Shown here: in pieces, positions 36,066 through 44,008 of the stretch
Layout: each line of letters opens with the position of its first letter
How positions within the stretch are numbered: position 1 is the stretch's first letter
From: a virus
Virus record (IMG/VR): IMGVR_UViG_3300008108_004064
Span: 1-64,000 of that record
Reading direction: 5' to 3' (one strand)
Length of the DNA: 64,000 nt
Translations under genes and position numbers: made by a program
Notes under the pieces: model-generated
What the model saw: only the letters and a program-made list of their open reading frames with translations
Databases searched by the model: none
What the model was told of the DNA's origin: nothing

Positions 36066-36906
36066 AGTATCTGAATTATTTTATTCTATCCAAGGTGAGG
36101 GGCGTTATATGGGCGTCCCTTCAATCTTTCTTAGAACCTTCGGTTGTAATTTTACATGCGATGGATTTGGTGTACCGAAAGGATTTGTAAATCATGCGCG
36201 AGACATTGTCGCCAAAGACGTTCATCTTTATAAGACTTATAAAGAGCTTCCTCTTGTATCCACTGGTTGTGATTCATACGCTAGTTGGGATCCTCGTTTC
36301 AAGCATCTTTCTCCCGTTCTATCTTGTGACAGTGTTGCCGAGGCAATTGTCGAACTACTTCCACACAAAGAGTGGAAAGACGAACATCTAGTTATTACGG
36401 GTGGAGAACCCTTATTGGGTTGGCAAAAAGCATACCCACTATTGTTAGAGCATCCTAAGATGAAAAATTTGGATGAACTAACTTTTGAGACTAATGGTAC
36501 TCAGCGTTTGAATCCTGAGTTAGAAGAATATCTATTTCAGGAATGGACTCGGTTTGGTCGAGACTATGATAAGTTAACTTTTTCAGTATCGCCTAAATTA
36601 TCGGTATCGGGTGAATCAAAAGAAGATGCTTTGAAACCTGAAGTAATTAAACAGTATCAGGATGTAGGATATACTTATCTAAAGTTTGTTGTGGCTTCGG
36701 AAGAGGATTTAAATGAAGCTGAAGAATGGATTGAGGAATATAAAAAGGCAGGCTTTAGTGGCCCAGTATATTTTATGCCGGTAGGTGGAGTCGAATCTGT
36801 TTACGTCTTAAATAATAAGAAGGTGGCAGAGTTGGCGTTGAAAAGAGGTTATAGGTATTCTGATAGATTGCAGGTGCCTTTATTTAAAAATGAATGGGGC
36901 ACTTAA
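36052..36906 (+). CDS. queE: 7-carboxy-7-deazaguanine synthase QueE
   Basis: This 284-residue radical-SAM enzyme begins with the QueE signature SELFYSIQGEGRYMGVPSIFLR. The cluster ligands are not a compact CxxxCxxC: Cys32 and Cys36 (CNFTC) are followed by the third likely ligand Cys73 in TGCDSYASW, an insertion seen in some phage QueE. The TGGEP motif lies near 116–120. QueE converts 6-carboxy-5,6,7,8-tetrahydropterin to 7-carboxy-7-deazaguanine. Its neighbours folE and queD supply the substrate, and a DpdA-like gene follows. Confidence 0.9.
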   Translation: MSKIKVSELFYSIQGEGRYMGVPSIFLRTFGCNFTCDGFGVPKGFVNHARDIVAKDVHLYKTYKELPLVSTGCDSYASWDPRFKHLSPVLSCDSVAEAIVELLPHKEWKDEHLVITGGEPLLGWQKAYPLLLEHPKMKNLDELTFETNGTQRLNPELEEYLFQEWTRFGRDYDKLTFSVSPKLSVSGESKEDALKPEVIKQYQDVGYTYLKFVVASEEDLNEAEEWIEEYKKAGFSGPVYFMPVGGVESVYVLNNKKVAELALKRGYRYSDRLQVPLFKNEWGT

Positions 36907-37083
36907 ATGTATGAAACTCATAAACGAACTTTTTTAAGAGCAGTAACTTGGAGAATAGTTGCTACTCTTGTTACTGCAATATGGACAGGATTAAGCGGAG
37001 CCATTATTATAAACATTTTTATGACAGTGGCACACTATATACATGAACGGGCATGGCTCAAGGTGAAGTGGGGAAGATTTTAA
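36907..37083 (+). CDS. Small membrane protein, DUF2061-like
   Basis: This 58-residue gene fills the space between queE and the phosphoribosyltransferase gene exactly: its ATG follows the queE stop and its TAA abuts the next ATG. It reads RTFLRAVTWRIVATLVTAIW near the N-terminus, then a hydrophobic GLSGAIIINIFMTVAHYIHE segment and ERAWLKVKWGRF. The AVTWRI-AT and HERAW patterns match DUF2061. Two membrane helices are likely. Its role is unknown. Confidence 0.75.
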   Translation: MYETHKRTFLRAVTWRIVATLVTAIWTGLSGAIIINIFMTVAHYIHERAWLKVKWGRF

Positions 37084-37509
37084 ATGAGATATTCTTTTCA
37101 GGAGTTTGATGAAGATATACATTATCTAGTTAAACAAATAGAACAATCTTCAAAAAAATATGATTATGTGGTTGGTATTAAACGAGGTGGTCTAATACCC
37201 GCAGTTTGTATCTCTAATGCATTAAAGGTTCCATTATATAGTTTATCTTGGTCTACTAGAGATTTTCCATATAGTGATACTCATAATTCAGCTCTTGCCC
37301 CACTCTCAAAAATACTTTTGGTAGATGATCTTTGTGATTCAGGCAAAACCTTAATTGGAATAAAAGAGTTATATTCCTTTTGCGATATTGACACGGCGGT
37401 GTTATTATATAATGTGGATCAAATCCATGTACCAACATACTATGCTAAAGAATTTAGTAGAAAAGAACAAAAAGAATTTATTGATTTCTGGTGGGAAGAT
37501 TATAAATAA
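37084..37509 (+). CDS. Type I phosphoribosyltransferase-like protein
   Basis: This 141-residue protein has the PRPP-binding loop ILLVDDLCDSGKT near residues 78–90 and an upstream YVVGIKRGGLIPAV segment (pyrophosphate loop). It resembles Gpt-type purine phosphoribosyltransferases. It lies in the 7-deazaguanine block and could salvage or charge a guanine-type base, but this is not shown. Its last codons (DYK, stop) contain the TATAAATA element described next. Confidence 0.8.
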   Translation: MRYSFQEFDEDIHYLVKQIEQSSKKYDYVVGIKRGGLIPAVCISNALKVPLYSLSWSTRDFPYSDTHNSALAPLSKILLVDDLCDSGKTLIGIKELYSFCDIDTAVLLYNVDQIHVPTYYAKEFSRKEQKEFIDFWWEDYK

Positions 37510-37530
37510 CTATGTCACATAAAGGTGACA
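37501..37530 (+). promoter_or_regulatory. Late-type promoter element and dyad before folE
   Basis: TATAAATA at 37501–37508 overlaps the stop of the upstream gene. Five bases later is a perfect 6-bp dyad, TGTCAC (37513–37518), ATAAAG loop, GTGACA (37525–37530). FolE would then be expressed late, which is unusual for a nucleotide-precursor enzyme. The element could also be coincidence, since the codons force part of it. The dyad may be a leader hairpin or an operator. Confidence 0.45.
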
Positions 37531-37569
37531 AATTTCTAAACTCATATCCGTGTAAGGAAGGATTCAAAA

Positions 37570-38247
37570 ATGTCATATAACAAAACAAAAACTGACCCTG
37601 AACTTGGTGCAAGGGTACATGAACATCTTGTAAAGATGGGCGTGGAAACTCCCTCATTTAAAACAACACTAGACCGTAAAGATAAGATTGCAGAAATTGA
37701 AAAAAGTTTCAGTCATATCATGCAGGTATTGGGTCTTGATTTAGACGACGATAGTCTAGCAGAAACTCCAAAGCGTGTTGCTAAGATGTACGTGAATGAA
37801 ATTTTCTGGGGACTAGATTACGACGCATTCCCTAAGTGTACTACTGTTGATAATAAGATGCATTACAATGAAATGGTAGTAGAACGTAATGTCATTGTTC
37901 AAAGTAATTGCGAACATCACTTTGTAGTTATTGACGGTCTTGCTACAGTAGCATATGTACCTAATAAAAAAGTATTGGGACTAAGTAAAATTAATCGTAT
38001 TGTGGAATACTTTAGTAAGCGTCCACAGATTCAGGAACGTCTAACAGAGCAAATTTTTCATGCACTAAGTTATATTCTTGAAACAGATGATGTCGCAGTA
38101 ATGATTGATGCTCAGCATTACTGTGTAAAATCTCGAGGCGTAGAAGATACGGGCAGTTCGACAGTAACAGTTCGTCTCGGTGGTGGCTTTAAAACCGATC
38201 CTGCAGCAAGAAATGAATTTTTAAGTATTGCCCGAATGGGAAAATAA
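37570..38247 (+). CDS. folE: GTP cyclohydrolase I, FolE
   Basis: This 225-residue enzyme has all the FolE metal ligands: Cys114 and His117 in the CEHH motif, and Cys185 in AQHYCVKSRGV. The family blocks LAETPKRVAKMYVNEIFWGLD and KVLGLSKINRIVEYFSKRPQIQERLTEQI (given in parts) are intact. FolE makes dihydroneopterin triphosphate from GTP, the entry of the 7-deazaguanine pathway. It has an AAGGAAG ribosome site and a 60-base leader. Confidence 0.95.
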   Translation: MSYNKTKTDPELGARVHEHLVKMGVETPSFKTTLDRKDKIAEIEKSFSHIMQVLGLDLDDDSLAETPKRVAKMYVNEIFWGLDYDAFPKCTTVDNKMHYNEMVVERNVIVQSNCEHHFVVIDGLATVAYVPNKKVLGLSKINRIVEYFSKRPQIQERLTEQIFHALSYILETDDVAVMIDAQHYCVKSRGVEDTGSSTVTVRLGGGFKTDPAARNEFLSIARMGK

Positions 38248-38760
38248 ATGACAGTTAATATTATGGTTGATCTGGAGACAATGTCTACTAGATCACACGC
38301 TGCGATTTGTTCAATAGGTGCAGTAAAGTTTGAAGGTAAAGAGATTCTCGATACCTTTTACTGCACCATTGACTTACGAACCTGCAAAGATGTTGGATTG
38401 CATATATCTAAAGAAACTGTGGAGTGGTGGTCAAAGCAAAACAAAGAAGCACTAAGAGCTTTAACTAAAGACACAATACCTTTGCAAGAAGCCTTAGATA
38501 AATTTGAGATTTGGTTAGGTCCTAAAAGTTTACCTGTCTGGGGGAATGGTGCAGTATTTGATAATACAATTCTTGCTAATGCATATTTTTATTCGGGTAG
38601 AGAACCTCCTTGGAAATGTTGGGATGACAGATGTTATCGAACGGTTAAGAATTTATTCCATTGGATTCCTGCAGACGAGAGAGAAGGTGTTTATCATAAT
38701 GCTTTAGATGATGCTATGTATCAGACAAAACATTTAATAAAGATTTTAGGTGAAGAATGA
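38248..38760 (+). CDS. DEDD-family 3'-5' exonuclease, DexA-like
   Basis: This 170-residue protein opens with the exonuclease I motif MVDLETMSTRSHAAICSIG (Asp8, Glu10), has KETVEWWSKQNKEAL and the VWGNGAVFDNTIL motif II, and ends with YHNALDDAMYQ (His, Asp). The ETVEWW segment resembles T4 DexA exonuclease A and the Rv2179c-like exoribonucleases. It starts one base after folE and overlaps the glycosyltransferase by four bases (ATGA). In T4 DexA contributes to host DNA degradation; here the operon link with base modification is notable. Confidence 0.85.
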   Translation: MTVNIMVDLETMSTRSHAAICSIGAVKFEGKEILDTFYCTIDLRTCKDVGLHISKETVEWWSKQNKEALRALTKDTIPLQEALDKFEIWLGPKSLPVWGNGAVFDNTILANAYFYSGREPPWKCWDDRCYRTVKNLFHWIPADEREGVYHNALDDAMYQTKHLIKILGEE

Positions 38761-40121
38761 ATACGTATCGTAAAAGAATTGCATTTTGCTTAAGTGATCA
38801 ACATACTATCCCTCATGGTGGCCTTGGTCAATTTGCTAAATCCTTCGTTGAGACTTTTACCCCTCTCGGATATAAGATCGATATCATCACAGACAAACCC
38901 ACAACCAATTTAGATTTTAAAAAATATTTAGAATCAGTTGGTGCTAACTTCGAATGGTGTCCTCAACCAATATCATATAGTAATCACACCAAAACATTTA
39001 TGTTTGAAGATTCCTATAACTTTGAGAAGATGGCATCGTTTAGAGATGCTATGATGCATGCTTTAAGTAGAAATCTCTATGACATTATTATCTGCAACAC
39101 ATTAGAATCTTTTCCCGCAATCTATTCGTTGAACCTACACAAAAATGTACAAATTATTTACTATACTCACAACGAAAGTATGGTATTTCTTGATGACAGA
39201 ACTTGGAAGAATGAATTTACAGAATCCTTTAACGAGGTGTTCAACGCATTGATGCGTGTTAAAGGCATTACTATAGGTACACAGACAGAGAGAAATTTAG
39301 TAGAATTAAATCATAATGGTATTTTAAATTCAGAGTGTTTACCGATTCCAATGACTGAAACTAGTTTGTTGGAAGAAAATTTTAATATTAGAGAAGGTAT
39401 TCTTTGGATCGGTCGTTGGGAGCCAAGAAAGAATCCTGATGAATATATTCGAGTAATTAAAGAAACAGGATTGCCTGCAAAAATTATTACCAATACAAAT
39501 GGTGCAAAAAAGTTCGCAGCTGAACTAGATGCAATAGGCGCTAAATATGAGATGAAGGTTGGGGTGTATGGAAAAGAGAAATCTGATTTTCTAAGATCTG
39601 CTAGGATAGCATATAACCCTGCTATTCGAGAAAGTTTTGGATTGGCATTTTGGGAAACGCTTGGACATATGCCAACCTTTGCTTTAGATGGTATGTCTTG
39701 GTTGAAAAATTTTAATAGTACTTTTTACTTTGCCGAAAGTAAAAATGTAATGGTCAATAAAATTAAAGATGCCTACGAAAAATATTCTAATCCAAAAGAT
39801 TGGTATGATACTGGAGCATTAGAATATGTTAAGAACATTAATAACGAAGGTATCAAAAAATGGATTGCCTGCTTTGATAGTTTTAAACCAACTCAATCAA
39901 ATTCAGATAAAGCAAAAATTAATGAAGTGGAAACCACATCATATAAAGAGTTCATTATAAGTCTAGAAAGAAAGGCTTTGGCTATCGACGATGTCAAATC
40001 TGTATTGACAAACAAAGGAAAATTTAATATAATCTATACTGATGAGAACACTTATTTAACCAAAGATAAAGACTTTATACCAACCGAAAGAAGTAACTCC
40101 TTAGAAAGTTTATTTGTATGA
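38757..40121 (+). CDS. GT-B glycosyltransferase coupled to dpdA-like gene
   Basis: This 454-residue protein is of GT-B type: an N-terminal domain with HGGLGQFAKSFVE and IIICNTLESFPAIYS, then a second domain with ILWIGRWEPRKNPDEY, AKIITNTNG, GKEKSDFLRSARIAYNPAIRESFGLAFWE (in parts). The overall order recalls T4 alpha-glucosyltransferase, which acts on modified DNA bases, but I cannot show closeness. It overlaps the exonuclease before it and the DpdA-like gene after it by four bases each. Tight coupling suggests that it modifies the base which DpdA inserts; this is inference. Confidence 0.8.
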   Translation: MNTYRKRIAFCLSDQHTIPHGGLGQFAKSFVETFTPLGYKIDIITDKPTTNLDFKKYLESVGANFEWCPQPISYSNHTKTFMFEDSYNFEKMASFRDAMMHALSRNLYDIIICNTLESFPAIYSLNLHKNVQIIYYTHNESMVFLDDRTWKNEFTESFNEVFNALMRVKGITIGTQTERNLVELNHNGILNSECLPIPMTETSLLEENFNIREGILWIGRWEPRKNPDEYIRVIKETGLPAKIITNTNGAKKFAAELDAIGAKYEMKVGVYGKEKSDFLRSARIAYNPAIRESFGLAFWETLGHMPTFALDGMSWLKNFNSTFYFAESKNVMVNKIKDAYEKYSNPKDWYDTGALEYVKNINNEGIKKWIACFDSFKPTQSNSDKAKINEVETTSYKEFIISLERKALAIDDVKSVLTNKGKFNIIYTDENTYLTKDKDFIPTERSNSLESLFV

Positions 40122-41407
40122 GCAAACAATTAGAATATGTTATATCAGGTCCTGCATACTTAAGACTGGGTGCAGAGCAATGTAATGATCCTGAGACTTT
40201 AGACATGATTAATAGCATGATTCTAAATACTGTTCACAATAAAAATAACCATCAGTTTTCTCTTTTGTATAATGGATTTACAGAAAAGAACTTTGGAGCC
40301 AAATTACAAAAGTACAGACCAGCAATTAAAAATATTCATGCAGACTCAGGCGGTCTGCAAATTATTACTAGGGGTCTACAAAATACTCCTGAGACAAGAG
40401 AAAAGGTTTATACGAATCAAGGAACCTATGCAGACATAGGTATGGCATTTGACGAAATTCCTGTTAAGGCAACAACTTCATCTGGCACTAGTTCTAAGAT
40501 TGATACTAAGCGTCGCTATGTAGATATAGAAAATTTTGATGCTTATGCAAAGCAAACAGGTAAGAATGTAAAAGATCAGATTGAAAAATTTGATGCTATG
40601 GGAAGTAAATGCCGACCATTTGTTATTGTACAAGGATCGGGTCATGATACCTATGCTAGATGGTCTGAGTTATTATTAAAAGAAATACCACAAAATTTAC
40701 ACAACAGAATAGGCGGAGTTGCTATGGGATCCGCTGCTTTAGGCATGGGTCCTTTGGAAGATGTTAAACGAGCATTTTATGCAACGACTGTTCCTTTTGA
40801 TAAACCTTTTCATCTACACGTTCTTGGTGTAGGTGCATTAAAACGAATCCTTCCTTATCTATTGTTTAGTCAAACTGGTTTATATGAAGGCATAGATATT
40901 TCATATGACTCAACTACACATTCTATGTCGCTGGACAATGGATTGTTTTATTTCTCATTTAGCAAAAAGAATGCGCCAGGTGATTATGGCGGATCATCTG
41001 TAAAAATGGGAAGGGCATATTCTAATATTTACAGAACAGTATCTGAAGAAATTAATTCTGTATGTGGTACATCATATGACCCCGAGGAGTATCACAAGTT
41101 AATGAATATTGCTGTTGGACAATATTTAGAAGAAGGCGGAAAGTTTATTGACATTATGAGAGCAAGATTGGGGTTTATTCTAACCAATGTACATAATTTT
41201 ACATATGACGTTTCTAATCTAATGAATTCTAAAGAAGCATTTTTAAAATTCTGCAGAGAAAAGAATTGTGAAAACGAATATGCCACATTATTTGACGTAA
41301 AAACAATTGATGACTTCAATCATTGGGAATCTCAGGTAGGTAAATTTATGGATTCAGAGCCAGTGAATATTGTAGCACCATCTTCACTTGAGGAGTTATT
41401 TGCATGA
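40118..41407 (+). CDS. dpdA: DpdA-like DNA transglycosylase (TGT-family 7-deazaguanine insertion)
   Basis: This 429-residue protein shows the tRNA-guanine transglycosylase pattern: HADSGGLQI with Asp76, ADIGMAFDEIPV, VQGSGHDTYARW at 171–182, GGVAMGS, HLHVLGVG at 232–239, and a DSTTHS motif at 264–269 for the second catalytic Asp. The CxCxxC zinc site of bacterial TGT is not visible. DpdA enzymes swap guanine in DNA for a 7-deazaguanine; QueE, FolE and QueD-like genes beside it favour DNA over tRNA as substrate. It is coupled by four-base overlaps to the GT-B gene before and the small T-fold gene after. Confidence 0.85.
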   Translation: MSKQLEYVISGPAYLRLGAEQCNDPETLDMINSMILNTVHNKNNHQFSLLYNGFTEKNFGAKLQKYRPAIKNIHADSGGLQIITRGLQNTPETREKVYTNQGTYADIGMAFDEIPVKATTSSGTSSKIDTKRRYVDIENFDAYAKQTGKNVKDQIEKFDAMGSKCRPFVIVQGSGHDTYARWSELLLKEIPQNLHNRIGGVAMGSAALGMGPLEDVKRAFYATTVPFDKPFHLHVLGVGALKRILPYLLFSQTGLYEGIDISYDSTTHSMSLDNGLFYFSFSKKNAPGDYGGSSVKMGRAYSNIYRTVSEEINSVCGTSYDPEEYHKLMNIAVGQYLEEGGKFIDIMRARLGFILTNVHNFTYDVSNLMNSKEAFLKFCREKNCENEYATLFDVKTIDDFNHWESQVGKFMDSEPVNIVAPSSLEELFA

Positions 41408-41799
41408 TTATTAGGCAAGACGTTAGACCCAATAAAATGATCTGGGTTACCTTTCGCAAAGAAGGTATTCATTGTTATCCCGCAGCAGCCACAGATCCTA
41501 ATCTAGCAACAGGAGACAAATATGATGTTTCGTTCCTTGCCAATCCTCATCGGCATATTTTTCATTTCAGGGTGTGGATCTCCATCACTCACAATGACCG
41601 TGATATCGAGTTCATCCAATTCAAACGGTGGTTGGAATCATTGTATTCAGGGGAAGAAGATTGTTTGCGATTGGACTACAAATCATGCGAGATGATGTCA
41701 GATGAATTATATGAAAGAATAACACAAAGATATCCTAATAGAGAAGTTTGGATTGAAGTATCCGAAGATGGTGAGAATGGTTCTTTTATTAAATACTGA
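41404..41799 (+). CDS. Small T-fold protein, QueD-like
   Basis: This 131-residue protein resembles a second 6-pyruvoyltetrahydropterin-synthase/QueD type T-fold domain. The N-terminal EGIHCYPAA lines up with the FxAAH ligand, the PHRHIFHFRVWI strand with LHGHxxxVxI, and IEFIQFKRWLE with DFxxLK. The CEMMSDELYERI and VWIEVSEDGENGSFI segments fit the C-terminal helix and Glu-containing strand. The alignment is my own reading. It starts in a four-base overlap with the DpdA-like gene. It may catalyse a tailoring or reduction step, or replace part of the QueD function, since the other QueD copy has an altered metal site. Confidence 0.6.
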   Translation: MIIRQDVRPNKMIWVTFRKEGIHCYPAAATDPNLATGDKYDVSFLANPHRHIFHFRVWISITHNDRDIEFIQFKRWLESLYSGEEDCLRLDYKSCEMMSDELYERITQRYPNREVWIEVSEDGENGSFIKY

Positions 41800-41806
41800 G
41801 GTTTAA

Positions 41807-42985
41807 ATGAATAAATTATATTACATGGGCTTAGAGCCTTACGAAGGTAGATATACTCTTCAGCTTCAACAATGGAATGAAGAAGTATTTAAACGTCGAG
41901 GCATTAATTATGAAATTATTCATGGTGATACCTTAGATAATTCTAAAGCAATTGTCACGGGACAAGTATTAGATGCACATGGAAGAAGCTATTATTCTTT
42001 GACGCAGATGGCAAAGCTTGTTCAAAAGATGAAAGCGGGCGAAATAAGATATGATGATGTAATTTTCTTTGAGGATATGTTTACCCCCGGTATAGAAGCT
42101 CTTCCATATATTATGGATCAGTGTGGCTGGGAATATCAACCAAGAGTTTTTGTTCGTTGTCTAGCACAGACTATTGATCCTGATGACTTTCTTCATGTCT
42201 GGGATATGCAGGAGTGGATGGCACATTATGAGAAGATGGTAAATGTATGGGTAAACGGAGTTCTTGCTTCTAATGAAGAAATGGTAGCCCATATGAAAAT
42301 TGCAGGTTGGAATGTTCCTATGTATAATATTTCTGGTCTTGCTTTTAGTAAAGATGAAGTTAGAAGTAGAGTTAAGGAAATTAAACCTTTTCAGGAAAGA
42401 AAAAATCGAGTTGTCTTTGCTGCAAGATTCGATCAAGAAAAACAACCTGATTTCTTTATGGATATTGTAGAACATTATGGGCCTAATTCTGATATAGAAT
42501 TTGCAGTATTGTCAGGTGGCCCATTACGCAGCAATGATGAAAAATATTTAGAAAGAGCAAAGCAACTTCAGGCTACTAATTCTAATTTTAAAATTTATGA
42601 AAATTTGCAAAAGAATGAATATTATGAAATTCTTGCAGATTCGAAAGTTCTATTTAATTGCGCACTACAGGATTGGGTAAGTAATACTGCATCAGAAGCA
42701 GACGCTCTAGGAACAAATTGTTTATTTCCTGCGTATAGATCATTCCCTGAGACTTTTGCTAATGATGCAGAATGCCTTTATATCCCTTGGTCAAAAGAAG
42801 ACGCTACAAATAAACTTGAATGTTTATTAGAATTTCCTAGAAGCAATATAGGTAAACTAGCAGATTGGACTTCAGGAACTATTGATAGATGTTTAGATAT
42901 TATTCTTTCAAATCCTGCAGCAAATGAGTATAATAGAAATGTTAAAACATATCGAAACTTTTTAGCACAAAGTAAATATGAATAA
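41807..42985 (+). CDS. GT-B glycosyltransferase
   Basis: This 392-residue protein is a two-domain glycosyltransferase. The N-terminal domain has LYYMGLEPYEGRYTLQLQQWNEEVF and an acidic EDMFTPGIEALPY stretch; the second domain has RVVFAARFDQEKQPDFFMDIVE and the YYEILADSKVLFNCALQDW then SNTASEADALGTNCLFPAY donor-site block. The QLQQWNEEVF-like start recurs in cyanophage proteins of unknown substrate. It ends in an eight-base overlap with the GalE-like gene, so nucleotide-sugar supply and transfer are probably linked. The acceptor could be DNA or a glycan. Confidence 0.75.
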   Translation: MNKLYYMGLEPYEGRYTLQLQQWNEEVFKRRGINYEIIHGDTLDNSKAIVTGQVLDAHGRSYYSLTQMAKLVQKMKAGEIRYDDVIFFEDMFTPGIEALPYIMDQCGWEYQPRVFVRCLAQTIDPDDFLHVWDMQEWMAHYEKMVNVWVNGVLASNEEMVAHMKIAGWNVPMYNISGLAFSKDEVRSRVKEIKPFQERKNRVVFAARFDQEKQPDFFMDIVEHYGPNSDIEFAVLSGGPLRSNDEKYLERAKQLQATNSNFKIYENLQKNEYYEILADSKVLFNCALQDWVSNTASEADALGTNCLFPAYRSFPETFANDAECLYIPWSKEDATNKLECLLEFPRSNIGKLADWTSGTIDRCLDIILSNPAANEYNRNVKTYRNFLAQSKYE

Positions 42986-43967
42986 TACTGTTATTGTAAC
43001 GGGTGCCGCCGGTTATATCGGTGGTACCATATGCGCTAAGCTCAAAGAAAAGGGGTATTCTGTTGTAGGTATAGATAGAAGAGAATTGCCCTCTCATCTA
43101 TATCAATACATAGACCATTTCCTTAAGGTAGATTTTACACATGAGTTTTCTTTAAGGCGTATTGACAGAAAACCGTTGGCGGTTATTCATTGCGCCGGAA
43201 CAAGTTTAGTTGGTCCTAGTATTGAAAATCCAAGTGGTTATTATGACAATAATGTAGTTAAAACTTTAAAGTATATAGATTACATAAGATCTCATTCTCC
43301 ATATACTAAATTTATTTTTAGTAGTAGTGCATCTGTATATGGTAATCCGATGAGTTCAAAACCAATTACTGAAAATTTTGACACTAACCCGATCTCGCCA
43401 TACGGTCAGTCTAAATTGATGACTGAGATGATGCTAAAATCTTTTAAAAGTGCCTATGATTTAAAATATGTTTCATTCAGATATTTTAATGCGTGCGGTG
43501 CCTTAAGCGATGGCGCACATGGTCAGGATCCCGATGCAACGCATATATTTGCCAGACTCTTTGAATCAATAAAAAAAGAAACACAATTCTTTTTAAATGG
43601 CAAAGATTATGTAACAAAGGATGGAACCTGCATACGAGATTATGTCCATGTAGAGGATATAGCCAATGCACACATAATAGCTATTGAAAAAAATATCGAA
43701 GGGATATATAATATAGGATCAGATACAGGTACGTCTAATCTAGAAATTATTAAACAGGTAGGTAAATTTTTCGGGAAACCTCTATCAATAGAGATTAAAG
43801 AACAAAGAATGGGGGATCCCGCAATTTTAGTTGCAAGTGCTAAAAAGTTATCTGATGAAACAGGCTGGAAAGCAGAACATAGTATCAAAAAAATTATTAA
43901 AGATTTAAATGATTGGTATGACTCTGAAAACTATGCCAAGAGGACTAAGGCAATCATCCCTCTATAA
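42978..43967 (+). CDS. galE: UDP-glucose/UDP-GlcNAc 4-epimerase-like, GalE family
   Basis: This 329-residue short-chain dehydrogenase has the NAD site GAAGYIGG near residues 9–16, FSSSASVYG for the catalytic Ser, and Tyr142-x3-Lys146 in SPYGQSK. The FRYFNACGA and THIFARLFE blocks match GalE rather than dTDP-glucose dehydratase. It would convert UDP-hexoses (for example UDP-Glc to UDP-Gal) for the adjacent glycosyltransferase. It is followed by a 41-base gap and queD. Confidence 0.85.
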   Translation: MNNTVIVTGAAGYIGGTICAKLKEKGYSVVGIDRRELPSHLYQYIDHFLKVDFTHEFSLRRIDRKPLAVIHCAGTSLVGPSIENPSGYYDNNVVKTLKYIDYIRSHSPYTKFIFSSSASVYGNPMSSKPITENFDTNPISPYGQSKLMTEMMLKSFKSAYDLKYVSFRYFNACGALSDGAHGQDPDATHIFARLFESIKKETQFFLNGKDYVTKDGTCIRDYVHVEDIANAHIIAIEKNIEGIYNIGSDTGTSNLEIIKQVGKFFGKPLSIEIKEQRMGDPAILVASAKKLSDETGWKAEHSIKKIIKDLNDWYDSENYAKRTKAIIPL

Positions 43968-44008
43968 AGACTCTGCTTGCTGTCAAACTTGCTCATAGGA
44001 GACTAGAG

